Origin: Candidatus Methylophosphatis haderslevensis
GTDB lineage: Bacteria > Pseudomonadota > Gammaproteobacteria > Burkholderiales > Rhodocyclaceae
Length of the DNA stretch: 64,000 nt
Assembly: GCA_016711925.1 (NCBI GenBank)
Contig: JADJSA010000002.1
Location: 186,001-250,000, forward strand
Reading direction: 5' to 3'
A program made the position numbers and the translations under genes. Under the pieces are notes generated by a model, which was not told where the DNA came from, did not search any database, and saw nothing but the letters and a program-made list of their open reading frames with translations. Numbering within the stretch: position 1 is the stretch's first letter; each line of letters starts with the position of its first letter. This document shows positions 43,235 to 53,321 of this stretch, in pieces.

Positions 43235-43675
43235 TCAAGGTGCCCGCCAGAGTTCGCGATGGCGAAACCGGGCTGGCGCATGCGCCACGAGCACCGACAG
43301 GGCAAGCAGCAACCAGAACAACCAGCCCGCTTGCGCAACGTCGAACGCCAGCCAGGCCACCAGGGCCAGCTTGATGACGATCCAAGCCCCGGCGATCTGC
43401 CGGAGATACGCCGGGTTGCGCCACAGATCCAGGCCGGCCATTGCCACTCCGGAACCGAGCAGCAAAAGCGGAAACAATGGCTGCGGGGTGCCACCGAACA
43501 AGGCCGAACCGGTTCCAACCAGACCAGCGACATGCGCCGCACGCAGCGCGTTCAGCGCCCAGCGGCGCAAGGCGTAACCACCGGCGAGCGCATCGGGCCT
43601 CAAGTTCTTCAAGTTGGTTCCGAAATTGTGATGACGAAGGCCGGTGTTCGACGCAAGCCAGCCACCCGGTGCCAA
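43235..43675 (-). CDS. small hydrophobic membrane protein of unknown family
   Basis: A 146-residue frame with three to four membrane helices (HVAGLVGTGSALFGG, FPLLLLGSGVAMAGLDLW, IAGAWIVIKLALVAWLAFDVA, LFWLLLALSVLVAHAPARF). I do not recognise the family. The first codon is TTG 43673-43675; a TTG at the LKNLRPDAL position about 22 codons in is equally possible. It reads opposite to the histidine kinase gene upstream. Confidence 0.55.
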   Translation of the reverse strand: MAPGGWLASNTGLRHHNFGTNLKNLRPDALAGGYALRRWALNALRAAHVAGLVGTGSALFGGTPQPLFPLLLLGSGVAMAGLDLWRNPAYLRQIAGAWIVIKLALVAWLAFDVAQAGWLFWLLLALSVLVAHAPARFRHRELWRAP

Positions 43676-43810
43676 GCTTAACCGCGAGTCGGGACGAGCG
43701 GTGGCATTCGCACTGTGCTTGCTTCCCGGGACCGCATCGCCAAGAATACTGTCGTGCCCCGCTTTGGCGGACAGAACCCATTCATTTCACACCGTCTTGA
43801 TTCGCGCACC

Positions 43811-46445
43811 GTGCCCAAGATCAAGCTTCGTCCCGATGCCCAACCGGGCACGCCAAGCGCCGGCAATGACCCGCCACCCATTGCGGGGCGGCCCGCACTG
43901 GCCGGGCTGATCGACGTGGCCGGCGATCCGATGCTGCTGGTTAGGCACGATGGCGCGCTGCTCTGGGCCAATGCGGCCGCCTGCGCACAGTTCGGCCGGA
44001 ATTGCGGCGACTTGCTGTCGATGCGGCTGGGCGAAATTGCTGCTGGCTTTGGCTCCGCGCCGCTGGCGGGCCGGCTGAGCCGGGCGGCGGCTGGCGCCCG
44101 GCCACTCGACGGCGAATTCGTCCGGGCCGATGGATCGCGCTGGCCGGTCAGGCTGCATGCCAGGGAAATTGCCTGCGCGGGCGAAACGGCAATCCTGGTT
44201 GTGGCAGGCGAACGGCGCGAATCGAAGGCAAGCGATGCGGGCCGGTCGGCCGCAGCCTTGCCCGGCCATGCCGGCGAAGCGGCGCTTGCCGCGATCTCCA
44301 GCCGCCTGGTTCAGGCAACCAGCGACGATCTCGACGCGCCGATCCGCATATCGCTCGCCCAATTGAGCCGCACGCTTGGTGCCGACTCGTGCAGCATGCT
44401 GCTGCTCAATTCGGCCGGGACCAGCTGGACGTGCTCGCACCACTGGTCGGCAGCGCCGGACTGCCTGCGTACTTTGCCAGCCGGAACGGTTCCAGTGCAA
44501 CGGCTGGCGTGGGCATGGCGCCAGGTGCAGCAGATGAATTCGGTCGTCGTGCAGCAAGTCGATCGTATTCCGCGCGCCGGCGCCGCCGACCGAAAGACGC
44601 TTCAAGCCGCCGGTCTGGGCTCGGCGTTATTCGTTCCGCTGATTCACGGCGGCGAAATCCTCGGTTGCGTTCTGCTCGGGCGCGCCAGCGCGCAGGCGCC
44701 GTGGCATGACGGCGAGGTTGCGCTGGTCCGCTCGGTCGCCGACCTGTTTGCCACCTCGATCGAACGCCAGCGCATCCAGGTGGAAATGAGCGGGCGCCTG
44801 CAGTACGAATCGCTGGTCGGCAACATCGCCAGCAGCCTGTTGCGCACGCCGGCCAATGTTCTCGACCAGGGGATCGAAGCGGCCTTGCAGCGGATTGCCG
44901 CCTACCTGCGCGCCGACCGCGCCGCCGTTGTTCTGTTTTCCGCCGACGGCCGGCATTTCGGCATCTCGCACGAAATGTGCGCGCCAGGAGCGGCGCCGGC
45001 GCGCGAAACCGTGCAGGACTTGCCGCTGGAGGCATTCCTGCCGCCGGCCGGACGACCTTGGCCCGCTCGATACCGGGATTGTCTCCGACGTGAACACCCT
45101 GCCCGACTCGGCCGACGAGACGCGGCGCATTCTTGCACTGTTCGGGATCGGATCGGCGCTGGCGGTGCCCCTGGTGATGGGTTCGGAAGTCGTTGGCGGC
45201 ATCATCATCGGTCGCATGGCGCCCGGCCACAGCTGGGGCCCGCGGCAAGTCGCGCTTCTGCGCGCCTGTGCCGACATCATCATCACGACCATACAGCGGT
45301 TGCGCATGGAACAGGCATTGCGCGAATCGGACGAGAAATTCTCGCGGATTTTTCTCGCCATGCCAGATGCGGTCGCCATCACGGAGTTCGACAGCGGCCG
45401 CATTGTCGAGGCCAATCCCGCCTTTGAAACCAGCCTCGGTCTATCGCTGTCCGCGACGATCGGCCGCTCGCCGTTCGAGCTGGGTTTCTGGAAAAACGCG
45501 CAGGAACGCCAGCGTCTGATCGACGACATTGAGCGTCATGGTCTTGTCCGCAATCGCGAGATGAGCATTAGGCGCGCCAACGGCGAACCGCTGAACCTGT
45601 TGCTCTCGGCGGTGAAGATCGAGCTGCGGGGCAGGCCCTATCTGTGCAGCGTGCTGCGTGACGTGACGGCTGCCAAAGCGGCGGATAAAGCGCTGCGCGA
45701 TGCGGAGGCGGCGCTGCGGGAACTGAACCAGGAGCTCGAGGCGCGCGTCAAGAGCCGCACCGCCGAACTCGAATCGTCGTTGCGCGAACTCGAGAGCTTC
45801 AGCTACTCCGTGTCGCACGACCTGCGCTCGCCGCTGCGCGGCATCAACGGATTCGCCACCCTGCTCGCCGAAGACTATGCCGACCGACTCGACGAGAACG
45901 GCCGGGAATACCTGAACCGCATTTCCTCGGCAACCGTGCGAATGGGCAACCTGATCGACGAACTGCTCGATCTTGCGCGCATCGCCCGGGTGCCGATGCG
46001 CAAGGCACGGATCGATCTGGCCGGGATCGCCCGATCGATCGCGGACGAGTTGCGCGACAGCGAGCCGATGCGCAACGTCGACCTGGTGATCGGGCAGCCG
46101 ATTCCCGCTCGCGCCGACCCCGGTCTGATGCGCATTGCATTGACGAACCTGCTCGGCAACGCCTGGAAATTTACCGGCGGAACCCGGCAACCACGGATCG
46201 AACTGGGCGCGCGGATCGTCGATGGCGAACAACAGATCTTCGTTCGCGACAACGGTGCCGGCTTCGACATGACCAACTCACAGTTGTTGTTCCGGCCGTT
46301 CAGCCGGTTGCACAGGCCAACGGAATTCCCGGGAACCGGCATCGGGCTCGCCACGGTTGCGCGGATCGTCCAGCGCCACGGCGGGCGCGTCTGGGCGGAA
46401 GGCCGGGTGGGCGAGGGAGCGGGCTTCTACTTCACGCTCGGATAG
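43811..46445 (+). pseudogene. PAS/GAF sensor histidine kinase, with single-base frameshift
   Basis: A hybrid of N-terminal PAS-like domain (about 30-145), two GAF domains, a second PAS domain (FSRIFLAMPDAVAITEFDSGR), a coiled coil, and a histidine kinase core: FSYSVSHDLRSPLRGINGF with the phosphorylated His, N box LTNLLGNAWKFT, and DNGAGFD plus FPGTGIGLATVARIV. The first frame runs from 43715 or 43811 to 45427 and the second to 46445; the switch lies near 45047-45053 in the second GAF domain (FLPPA then DDLGPLDTGIVSDVN), consistent with a one-base indel. GTG 43811 (VPKIKLRPD) is the preferred start, GTG 43715 possible. No partner regulator adjoins. Confidence 0.85.
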
Positions 46446-47068
46446 TCGGTCAGCGCCGTCAGTTGCCGATCGTGCACGCGCGTCAGGGTTGCCAGCGCGC
46501 TGCAGCTACCGATAAGCGCCATCGCCATGTCGGCCTGGGTATCGAAGGGGTCGCCCTGGGTGCCAAGAAACTCGTCGGCTCCCTGACCGAGCATCAGCGC
46601 AGCGATCCACTCGATCAGTTCGTAGCAGGCGCTGATCGCCAGACAGACGCAGACCACCAGAAATGCCAGCCACTTGCCGGGTCGCAGGGGCGATTTGCGC
46701 AGCAGGATCTCGCGAGCGAACATCGCCGGCACGAAACCCTGGGCGAAGTGGCCGATCCGGTCGTAGGGATTGCGCGCGAGGTGCAGCCAGTCCTGCAGCC
46801 AGAACCCCAGCGGAACCCGCGCATAGGTGTAGATTCCGCCGACGATCAGGATCACCGCGTGCACGGCAAGCAGGAGACAGATCAGATCGGTCAGCCGGAA
46901 CCGCCTTGCACTCGCAAGCAGCAACGGAATACCGATCAGGACCGGCGCAACTTCGAGCAACCAGGTCAATCTGTCGAACGGGCGCACGGCCGAGAGCGCG
47001 ACGGCAAGCAGCACGACCGCAAGCAGCGCCGCGCGAAAACCACTGCCGAACCGGCCCGGCTGATCCAT
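46427..47068 (-). CDS. DUF2238 family membrane protein
   Basis: A 213-residue protein with five or six membrane helices and the DUF2238 pattern: YTYARVPLGFWLQDWLHLARNPYDRIGHFAQGFVPAMFAREILLR, then ACYELIEWIAALMLGQGADEFLGTQGDPFDTQADM. Conserved His, Asp and Glu within the membrane suggest a metal or lipid role, unproven. ATG 47066-47068 is used; upstream codons are unlike the family. Its end overlaps the kinase gene end by 19 bp (convergent). Confidence 0.88.
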   Translation of the reverse strand: MDQPGRFGSGFRAALLAVVLLAVALSAVRPFDRLTWLLEVAPVLIGIPLLLASARRFRLTDLICLLLAVHAVILIVGGIYTYARVPLGFWLQDWLHLARNPYDRIGHFAQGFVPAMFAREILLRKSPLRPGKWLAFLVVCVCLAISACYELIEWIAALMLGQGADEFLGTQGDPFDTQADMAMALIGSCSALATLTRVHDRQLTALTDYPSVK

Positions 47069-47232
47069 CGAACACGCCTCCCGAATTCGCGCCTGGCGGC
47101 GCCTCGATGCACATTTTTCCACAGATCCGCCGCCCCCCGGATCTGGAAAAGTTTGTGCCATTGCGTCGCAAGCCCCTGCCCAGACATGTGATTTTCGGTA
47201 CTATTCCGCGGCAGTCGCGATCCTGCCGGGTC

Positions 47233-47238
47233 TATAAT
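47233..47238 (+). promoter_or_regulatory. -10 box of probable fimV-like gene promoter
   Basis: TATAAT at 47233-47238, 68 bp before the ATG at 47307. The -35 at 17 bp (47210-47215, GGCAGT) is weak. Confidence 0.4.
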
Positions 47239-47306
47239 GCGCGCTGTTGCTCGATCCGTGCAAAGACAAATGCATAGGTCCGGGCGAATCCCGACAAGGT
47301 AAATGC

Positions 47307-49208
47307 ATGCCGAAATGCCGCTTTCTGCCCTTTCTTGCGCTGACCGTCCTGTCGGTCGAAGCACATGCACTGGGCATCGGCGAAATCGTCAGCCAGCCAC
47401 GTTTGGGCGAGCGCCTGCGCATCGAGGTGCGCCTGCTGGCCGACGGACAGTCGCCGATCGAACCGGGATGCATCCGGCTGGCGCCCGGCGACAGCGCCGA
47501 CGACCTGCCCTGGGTACGAGGGGCGCGTCTGCGGGTGCAGGGCGGGCCGCGTCCGACCCTGCTCATCGAGTCCAACGAAGCGGTCAATCACCCGATCTAC
47601 CTGCTTGGCCTGAAAGTGGGTTGCGGTGCGGAAGTAAAGCGCGAGTTCACCCTGATGCCGCAAGCACCGATAGAGTTGCCGGTGGCCGCGGCGCCTGCCA
47701 GGGGCGCAGGTACTGCAATTGCCGCACGCGAATCGGCTGCCTTGCCGGCAAGCGAAACGGACCCGGGCGGCTGGACCGCAATAGAGGGCGAAACCCTTTC
47801 CGGCACCGCCAGCGGGCTGTTTCCCAACGATCCGGCGCGGCAGAAGCAATTCATCCGCGAGGCGGCCAGATCCAATCCGCACCTGTTCCGGGGCGTCGCC
47901 GACCCGGCCCAGCACCCGTTGCCCGCCGGGGCAAATCTGGCGCTACCGGGCAGCGCCGGCCGCAAGACCGAACGGACGGCGGCTGCCCGTCCGAAAACCG
48001 CCAAAATCCGCCCGCCCGTGCCGGCGCCAAGCCGTCGCCGCGCTGCCGAAGGCAACGCGCCACCCGACGTCGCGCCAAAAAGCGCGCCTGTGCCACTGCC
48101 GCGGCGCGGCGAAGACCGGCTGTCGGTCGCCTCGGGACCCGGCGGAGAACCGGGCCTCAAGTTCTCCACCCTGCTCGACGACGCCCGTTCGCGCGGCCTG
48201 ACCGAGGAGCAGCGCGAGCGTCTGCGTCAAGAGCAGCGGTTGATCGCGGAACTCGACGACAAGATCGTTGCCTCGCTCGCCCTGGCCGAGAAAATCCGCA
48301 ACATGGAGGGCTACCTCGACAAGTTGCAGGGCGACATGGTGCGGCTCGACCAGAAGATCCAGAGCACCAAGGGGACAGGTACGGCGGAGAAGACCGCGCC
48401 CAATGCGCCAACCACGCCGTCGGCGACCCCGGCGGTGGCCGCCAGGGCACCCGTCGCGCGCGAGTCGGAAGAAAGTTCGATTTCCTGGCTCTATCCGCTG
48501 CTCGCCGCGGTGGCCGCGCTGGCGGGCTGGCTGTGGTGGCGCCGCCGCCGCACCGCCGAAGACGGCTATGCCTACGCGACCGAAGATGCGGCTGCCGAAC
48601 AGGCAGCACCCGCGCAAGCCGACGACCTGCCGGAGCACACGATCGCCGTGCCGACACCGGCGCCGGCGGCTGCCGCCAGCGATTCGCTGGCGCTGGAACT
48701 GGACGATCACGACGAAGCCGAACAACGTATCGGCGTCGCCGAGCACGATTCAGCGCTCGAACTGGCGGAAATCATGTTGTCGTTCGGCCGCGTGCAGGGC
48801 GCCGCGCAGACGCTCTCCGATTACATTCACGCCAACCCGCGCCAGGCGATCCGCCCCTGGCTCAAGTTGCTCGAGGTCTATCACGGGGCCGGAATGCGGG
48901 CTGAATTCGAAGCGCTGGTCGAGCAGTTCCGACGCAACTTCAACGTCCAGCAGATTAGCTGGGACGACTACACGCAGGATCTCGCGCGCGCCTCGCTCGA
49001 AGATCTCCCGCACCTGATCCGGGAAGTGGTTGCGTCGTGGGGTACGGCCGGCTGCCTCAGGCTGCTGCAGAGCCACCTCCAGGACAACCGCGAAGGCACG
49101 CGGGCGGGCTTCCCGCTGGGCGTGGTCGACGATATCGCCACCCTGATCGCCCTGCTCGAGCCACGGCTCGAACCGCGCCCCGTGCTGCACGCCCAAGCGG
49201 CCGCCTGA
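47307..49208 (+). CDS. FimV-like peptidoglycan-binding polar protein
   Basis: About 633 residues: signal peptide (FLPFLALTVLSVEAHA, then LGIGEIVSQPRLGERLRIEVRLLA, the FimV N-terminal beta domain), a LysM-like linker (GETLSGTASGLFPNDPARQKQFI), a proline/alanine-rich region with coiled coil, one membrane helix (WLYPLLAAVAALAGWLWW) and a cytosolic acidic region with a TPR-like FimV C-domain (ELAEIMLSFGRVQGAAQTLSDYI). FimV localises polar type IV pilus components; this form is shorter than P. aeruginosa FimV (about 900). ATG 47307; the frame is open 20 codons further up. Confidence 0.82.
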   Translation: MPKCRFLPFLALTVLSVEAHALGIGEIVSQPRLGERLRIEVRLLADGQSPIEPGCIRLAPGDSADDLPWVRGARLRVQGGPRPTLLIESNEAVNHPIYLLGLKVGCGAEVKREFTLMPQAPIELPVAAAPARGAGTAIAARESAALPASETDPGGWTAIEGETLSGTASGLFPNDPARQKQFIREAARSNPHLFRGVADPAQHPLPAGANLALPGSAGRKTERTAAARPKTAKIRPPVPAPSRRRAAEGNAPPDVAPKSAPVPLPRRGEDRLSVASGPGGEPGLKFSTLLDDARSRGLTEEQRERLRQEQRLIAELDDKIVASLALAEKIRNMEGYLDKLQGDMVRLDQKIQSTKGTGTAEKTAPNAPTTPSATPAVAARAPVARESEESSISWLYPLLAAVAALAGWLWWRRRRTAEDGYAYATEDAAAEQAAPAQADDLPEHTIAVPTPAPAAAASDSLALELDDHDEAEQRIGVAEHDSALELAEIMLSFGRVQGAAQTLSDYIHANPRQAIRPWLKLLEVYHGAGMRAEFEALVEQFRRNFNVQQISWDDYTQDLARASLEDLPHLIREVVASWGTAGCLRLLQSHLQDNREGTRAGFPLGVVDDIATLIALLEPRLEPRPVLHAQAAA

Positions 49209-49277
49209 GCCGTTGCGGCGCCGACCGGGCGCGGCGTAGCGCCACCGTCGGCCGGCTCTGCATGACGGATTGCGCTG

Positions 49278-50030
49278 TCATGCCGGGTTGTCGATGTCGG
49301 CGAATTCGCAGCGCAATCCGCAATGTTCGGCAAGGTGCCTGGCCAGCGCCTGCGCCCCGTAGCGCTCGGTCGCGTGATGTCCGGCCGCGATGTAGGGCAC
49401 GCCGGACTCGCGCGCCAGATGCACGGTGGGTTCCGAAATCTCGCCGCTGACGAACACGTCCGCGCCGGCGGCGATCGCCTGTTCGAACAGGCTCTGCGCC
49501 GCGCCGCTGCACCAGGCGATGCGCGAGGCCCGGCGCGCGCCATCGCCGACCAGCAGCGGGGTGCGCCCCAGGCGCTCGCGAAGCCGGTCGGCAAGCTCGG
49601 TCGCCGCTGGCGCGCGGCCGTCGCAGGCGCCGCCAAGGAAGCCGATATCCTGCTCGGCGAAGCGGCCATCGACCCGCCAGTCCATCAGACGCGCCAGTTG
49701 CGCGTTGTTGCCCAATTGCGGATGCGCATCGAGCGGCAAGTGGTAGGCGAACAGGTTGATGTCGTGGCCGAGCAGGCGGGCCAGGCGCGCCTTGCGCGTG
49801 GCGACCACCCGGCCGTCCTCGCCGCGCCAGAACCAGCCGTGATGCACGACGATGGCATCGGCCCGGCAGGCGATGGCGCGTTCTATCAGGGCCAGACTGG
49901 CGGTGACGCCGAAGAGCACGCGGCCGATCTCGTCGCGTCCTTCCACTTGCAGGCCGTTTGGGCAATAATCGCGGAATCGCGCGGCATCCAGCAGATCATC
50001 CAGATAGCGTTGAAGCTGAGCCCGCTGCAT
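49278..50030 (-). CDS. Nif3-like dinuclear metal centre protein
   Basis: A 250-residue protein of the NIF3/YbgI family: IVVHHGWFWRG, YHLPLDAHPQLGNN, and AGHHATERYGAQAL contribute the two-metal site. The family includes enzymes annotated as GTP cyclohydrolase I type 2 but the role is unsettled. It is divergent from the DegS/DegQ-type gene with 41 bp between, a typical betaproteobacterial pair. Confidence 0.92.
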   Translation of the reverse strand: MQRAQLQRYLDDLLDAARFRDYCPNGLQVEGRDEIGRVLFGVTASLALIERAIACRADAIVVHHGWFWRGEDGRVVATRKARLARLLGHDINLFAYHLPLDAHPQLGNNAQLARLMDWRVDGRFAEQDIGFLGGACDGRAPAATELADRLRERLGRTPLLVGDGARRASRIAWCSGAAQSLFEQAIAAGADVFVSGEISEPTVHLARESGVPYIAAGHHATERYGAQALARHLAEHCGLRCEFADIDNPA

Positions 50031-50071
50031 AGTCGCTCCCGACCCGTCATTTCACTTAACCGATCCGAATT

Positions 50072-51262
50072 ATGCGCCGCTTGTGGCTGATGTTCGCGCA
50101 GGCCGTCACCATTGCGCTGGCCCTGCTGTTTGTCGTATCCACGCTCAAACCGGAGTGGATCGGCCGCGCGCCGCAGTTGGCGGCGTTGCCGGCCCCGGCT
50201 CCGGCCTTCGTACCGCCGCCGACAGTTGCGCTGACCGCGGCCGAGGCGCCGGCGGGCGAAACGCGCGCGGTTTCCTACGCCGCCGCCGCCGGCAAGGCAT
50301 TGCCCTCGGTGGTGCACGTCTTTACCAGCAAGGCGACGAAGTCGGCGCGGCACCCGTTCGCCGACGACCCGATCTTTCGCCACTTTTTTGGCGACCGCGG
50401 CGATGCCGGCCCGCAGCGCAGCGCCGGGCTGGGCAGCGGCGTGATCGTCAGTGCCGAGGGTTACGTGCTCACCAACAACCACGTGATCGAGGGGGCCGAC
50501 GAGATCGAGGTCGCGTTGCAGGACGGTCGCAAGTTGCGCGCGCGCACCGTCGGCATGGACCCGGAGTCCGATCTGGCGGTGCTGAAGATTCAGTCCGAGG
50601 ACAAGTTTTCCGCGGTGTCGTTCGCCGCCCCGGGTTCGGTGCATGTCGGCGATGTCGCGCTGGCCATCGGCAACCCGTTCGGCGTCGGGCAGACGGTGAC
50701 CATGGGCATCGTCAGCGCGATGGGCCGCACCGCGCTGGGCATCAACACGTTCGAGGACTTCATCCAGACCGACGCGGCGATCAATCCGGGCAACTCCGGC
50801 GGGGCGCTGGTCGATTCGGCCGGCAACCTGATCGGCATCAATACCGCGATCTATTCGCGCTCGGGCGGCTCGCTCGGCATCGGTTTCGCGATCCCGGTGA
50901 CGCTCGCGAGAAACGTGATGGAACAAATCATACGCACCGGCACGGTGACCCGCGGCTGGATCGGCGTCGAGGTGCAGGAGATCACGCCGGAACTGGCCGA
51001 CTCCTTCGGCCTGGCCTCGCGCGAGGGCACGCTGGTGGCCGGCGTGATGCGCGGCGGCCCGGCCGACAAGGCAGGCATTCGCCCGGGCGACGTGCTGATC
51101 GCCGTCGACGGCAAGGCGATCCACAACAATCACACCATGCTCGATCTGGTGGCTGCCTTGCCGCCGGGCAGCGGCGCCCGCTTCCGCATCCAGCGCGACA
51201 AGAAGGCCGAAGAAATCGACGTGCAGATCGGCAAGCGCCCGCCGCTGAAGAACGACGGCTGA
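50072..51262 (+). CDS. DegS/AlgW-type serine protease with one PDZ domain
   Basis: A 396-residue periplasmic protease with an N-terminal membrane anchor (LWLMFAQAVTIALALLFVV), trypsin-like domain with triad His in LTNNHVIEGAD, Asp in SDLAVLKI and Ser in NPGNSGGALVDS, and a C-terminal PDZ domain (VAGVMRGGPADKAGIRPGDVLIAVDG). One PDZ domain and a membrane anchor fit DegS/AlgW, which start the sigma-E envelope response; no rseA gene is nearby so a general protease role is possible. Confidence 0.92.
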   Translation: MRRLWLMFAQAVTIALALLFVVSTLKPEWIGRAPQLAALPAPAPAFVPPPTVALTAAEAPAGETRAVSYAAAAGKALPSVVHVFTSKATKSARHPFADDPIFRHFFGDRGDAGPQRSAGLGSGVIVSAEGYVLTNNHVIEGADEIEVALQDGRKLRARTVGMDPESDLAVLKIQSEDKFSAVSFAAPGSVHVGDVALAIGNPFGVGQTVTMGIVSAMGRTALGINTFEDFIQTDAAINPGNSGGALVDSAGNLIGINTAIYSRSGGSLGIGFAIPVTLARNVMEQIIRTGTVTRGWIGVEVQEITPELADSFGLASREGTLVAGVMRGGPADKAGIRPGDVLIAVDGKAIHNNHTMLDLVAALPPGSGARFRIQRDKKAEEIDVQIGKRPPLKNDG

Positions 51263-51319
51263 TCCTTCTTGCCGGCCTGCGGGCCGCACCGGATAGCGTT
51301 CTTCAAGCCATATGCCGCG

Positions 51320-51380
51320 AAAGCCGCGCCAATCGGCGCTCTCCGGGGCCATGCCTTGAAGATGCCCTATCCATGCGGCT
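51320..51380. repeat. intergenic repeat element, copy C
   Basis: Between the ends of the DegS/DegQ-type gene and tatC. Contains GAAAGCCGCGCCAATCGGCG, CTCTCCGGGGCCATGCC and the core CCTATCCATGCGGCT at 51366-51380, identical to the core of copy B. Same element family as 16803-16873. Confidence 0.65.
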
Positions 51381-51427
51381 TCCCAGCCACCTAGTAGTTT
51401 GCTCCGACCGTGCTGGAGCCGCGCCGA

Positions 51428-52198
51428 TCAGCGCTCGGTCAGGCTGGTGGCCGCGTCGTTCGCGGCAGCCTCGCCGGCTTTCGGCTTGACGAAGCGCGCG
51501 ACGATCAATCCGACCTCGAACAGCAGGCACAGCGGCACCGCCAGCAGCACCTGCGACATGACATCCGGCGGCGTCACCACGGCGGCGACGACAAACGCGC
51601 CGACGATCACGTAGGGCCGTGCCTCGCGCATCTTTTGCAGCGGCACGATGCCGAAGCGTGCCAGCACGACGACGATCACCGGCACTTCGAACGTCACCCC
51701 GAAAGCGACGAACATGGTCATCACGAAGGCCAGATACTGCTCGATGTCCGGCGCCGGCGTGATGCTCTTGGGCGCGAACTCGGCAATGAAGCGGAACACC
51801 GTGTTGAAGACGAAGAAATAGCAGAACGCCATGCCGAGTATGAACAGCACGGTGCTGGCAAACACCAGCGGCAGCACCAGTTGCTTCTCGTGCGCATAGA
51901 GCCCCGGCGCCACGAATGCCCAGGCCTGGTAGAGCACCACCGGCAGCGCAAAGACGAAGGCCACCATCAGCGTCACCTTGACCGGCACGAAAAACGGCGT
52001 CACCACGCCGGTGGCGATCATCCTGGTGCCCTGCGGCAAGGTCTGGATCATCGGCTGCGCCAGCAGGTCGTAGATCTGCCCGGCGAACGGCATCAGGCAG
52101 ACGAACACCACGACCACCGCCGCGACCGCGCGTAACAGCCGCTCGCGCAGTTCGACCAGGTGCGAGATGAAGGTTTCTTCGCCGCCCGGCGCTGCCAT
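51428..52198 (-). CDS. tatC: Sec-independent protein translocase TatC
   Basis: Core receptor of the twin-arginine pathway, which recognises the RR signal. The 256 residues start MAAPGGEETFISHLVELRERLLRA; HLVELRERL is the conserved first cytosolic motif. Six membrane helices, with the periplasmic FAPKSIT region and LARFGIVPLQKMREARPYVIVG, are present. It begins two bases after the tatB stop. An upstream in-frame ATG at 52216 would overlap tatB and is less likely. Confidence 0.96.
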   Translation of the reverse strand: MAAPGGEETFISHLVELRERLLRAVAAVVVVFVCLMPFAGQIYDLLAQPMIQTLPQGTRMIATGVVTPFFVPVKVTLMVAFVFALPVVLYQAWAFVAPGLYAHEKQLVLPLVFASTVLFILGMAFCYFFVFNTVFRFIAEFAPKSITPAPDIEQYLAFVMTMFVAFGVTFEVPVIVVVLARFGIVPLQKMREARPYVIVGAFVVAAVVTPPDVMSQVLLAVPLCLLFEVGLIVARFVKPKAGEAAANDAATSLTER

Positions 52199-52199
52199 G

Positions 52200-52634
52200 T
52201 CAGGATCTGCCGGCACGCAGCGCCGGGTTCTCGGCGTTTGCCAACTCGCGCGGCGGCGCGGTTTCTCCGGCTGCTGCCGGCTGCGTCCCGGACGCAGCGC
52301 GCAAATCCGCCGCCGGCTGCGCCGGCGCCTCGGCCAGCGGCGGCCGCGTCACCGCCTCGATCGACTGATTGACCTCGGTTTCGACGGCGACGAGTTCCTT
52401 GTTGACCGAAGTCTCGAAATCGCGCGCCGAGTCGGCAATCTGCTGCTGCATCTTGCGCAGTTCGTCGAGCTGCATCTCGCGGTTGATGTCGGCCTTGACG
52501 TCATTGACGTAGCGCTGCAGGCGCCCGAGCAGGTGGCCGGCAGTGCGCGCGACCTTCGGCAGGCGTTCCGGCCCGAGCACCAGCAACGCCACAACGGCGA
52601 TGACCATCAACTCGGAGAAACCGACGTCGAACAT
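52200..52634 (-). CDS. tatB: Sec-independent protein translocase TatB
   Basis: Forms the substrate receptor with TatC. The 144 residues start MFDVGFSELMVIAVVALLVLGPERLPKVAR, the TatB helix with its conserved Glu and GPxxLP hinge, followed by an amphipathic helix (AGHLLGRLQRYVNDVKADI) and a proline/alanine-rich tail longer than in E. coli. 102 bp separate it from tatA. Confidence 0.95.
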   Translation of the reverse strand: MFDVGFSELMVIAVVALLVLGPERLPKVARTAGHLLGRLQRYVNDVKADINREMQLDELRKMQQQIADSARDFETSVNKELVAVETEVNQSIEAVTRPPLAEAPAQPAADLRAASGTQPAAAGETAPPRELANAENPALRAGRS

Positions 52635-52736
52635 GGTTGGGAATCTTCTGGAAAGGGACTGGGTTGCGCGCCGCGGGCCGTCAGCTGCGGGACGCGCCGG
52701 CGAGCCCCTCGTCCCGCGGGGATCGCCGTGGTCCGG

Positions 52737-52949
52737 CTAGGAGCGGGTTTTTTCCTTGACCTCGACGTCGATGGTATTGCCCACCTTCGGGGGCACCTCG
52801 GCGGCCTTGTCGCCGTCCTTCATGCCGTCCTTGAAGCCGCGCACCGCACCGCCGAGATCGGCGCCGATGTTGCGCAGTTTTTTGGTGCCGAACACCAGCA
52901 TCACGATGACCAGTACGATCAACCAGTGCCAAATGCTGAATGAACCCAT
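52737..52949 (-). CDS. tatA: Sec-independent protein translocase TatA
   Basis: Pore-forming subunit of 70 residues: membrane helix LIVLVIVMLVFGTKKLRNIGADLGGAVRGFKDGM with the FGxxKL hinge and amphipathic helix. The charged tail (EVPPKVGNTIDVEVKEKTRS) is short. It starts 9 bp after the hinT stop. Confidence 0.95.
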   Translation of the reverse strand: MGSFSIWHWLIVLVIVMLVFGTKKLRNIGADLGGAVRGFKDGMKDGDKAAEVPPKVGNTIDVEVKEKTRS

Positions 52950-52958
52950 GATGATCTC

Positions 52959-53309
52959 CTAGTGCCCGACCATCGGCCCCGGAATGGGCTCCGGGCCACC
53001 GAGAACGTGGATGTGCAGATGATACACCTCCTGCCGACCCACCCGTCCGGTGTTGATGATGGTGCGAAACCCGTCCGGACTGCCCTGTTCGCGCGCCAGG
53101 CGCGGCGCCACCGCGAGCATGCTGCCAAGCAGCGCGGCATCGCTCTCGCCGCACTCGGCCAGAGATTCGATGTGGCGCTTCGGGATGATCAGCAGGTGCA
53201 CCGGCGCCTGTGGCCGCACGTCGCCGAAGGCCACCATCTGCTCGTCTTCGTGGATCTTTCTGGCCGGTATCTCGCCGCGTGCGATCTTGCAGAAAATGCA
53301 GTTGTCCAT
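52959..53309 (-). CDS. hinT: HIT-family purine nucleoside phosphoramidase-like protein
   Basis: A 116-residue HinT homologue: CIFCKIARGEIPARKIHED at the N terminus and the active site HLHIHVLGG (histidine triad HxHxHxx). HinT hydrolyses AMP phosphoramidates and adenylated lysine. It sits between hisE and tatA, the usual betaproteobacterial order. Confidence 0.95.
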   Translation of the reverse strand: MDNCIFCKIARGEIPARKIHEDEQMVAFGDVRPQAPVHLLIIPKRHIESLAECGESDAALLGSMLAVAPRLAREQGSPDGFRTIINTGRVGRQEVYHLHIHVLGGPEPIPGPMVGH

Positions 53310-53321
53310 GGTCGGGTCTCC

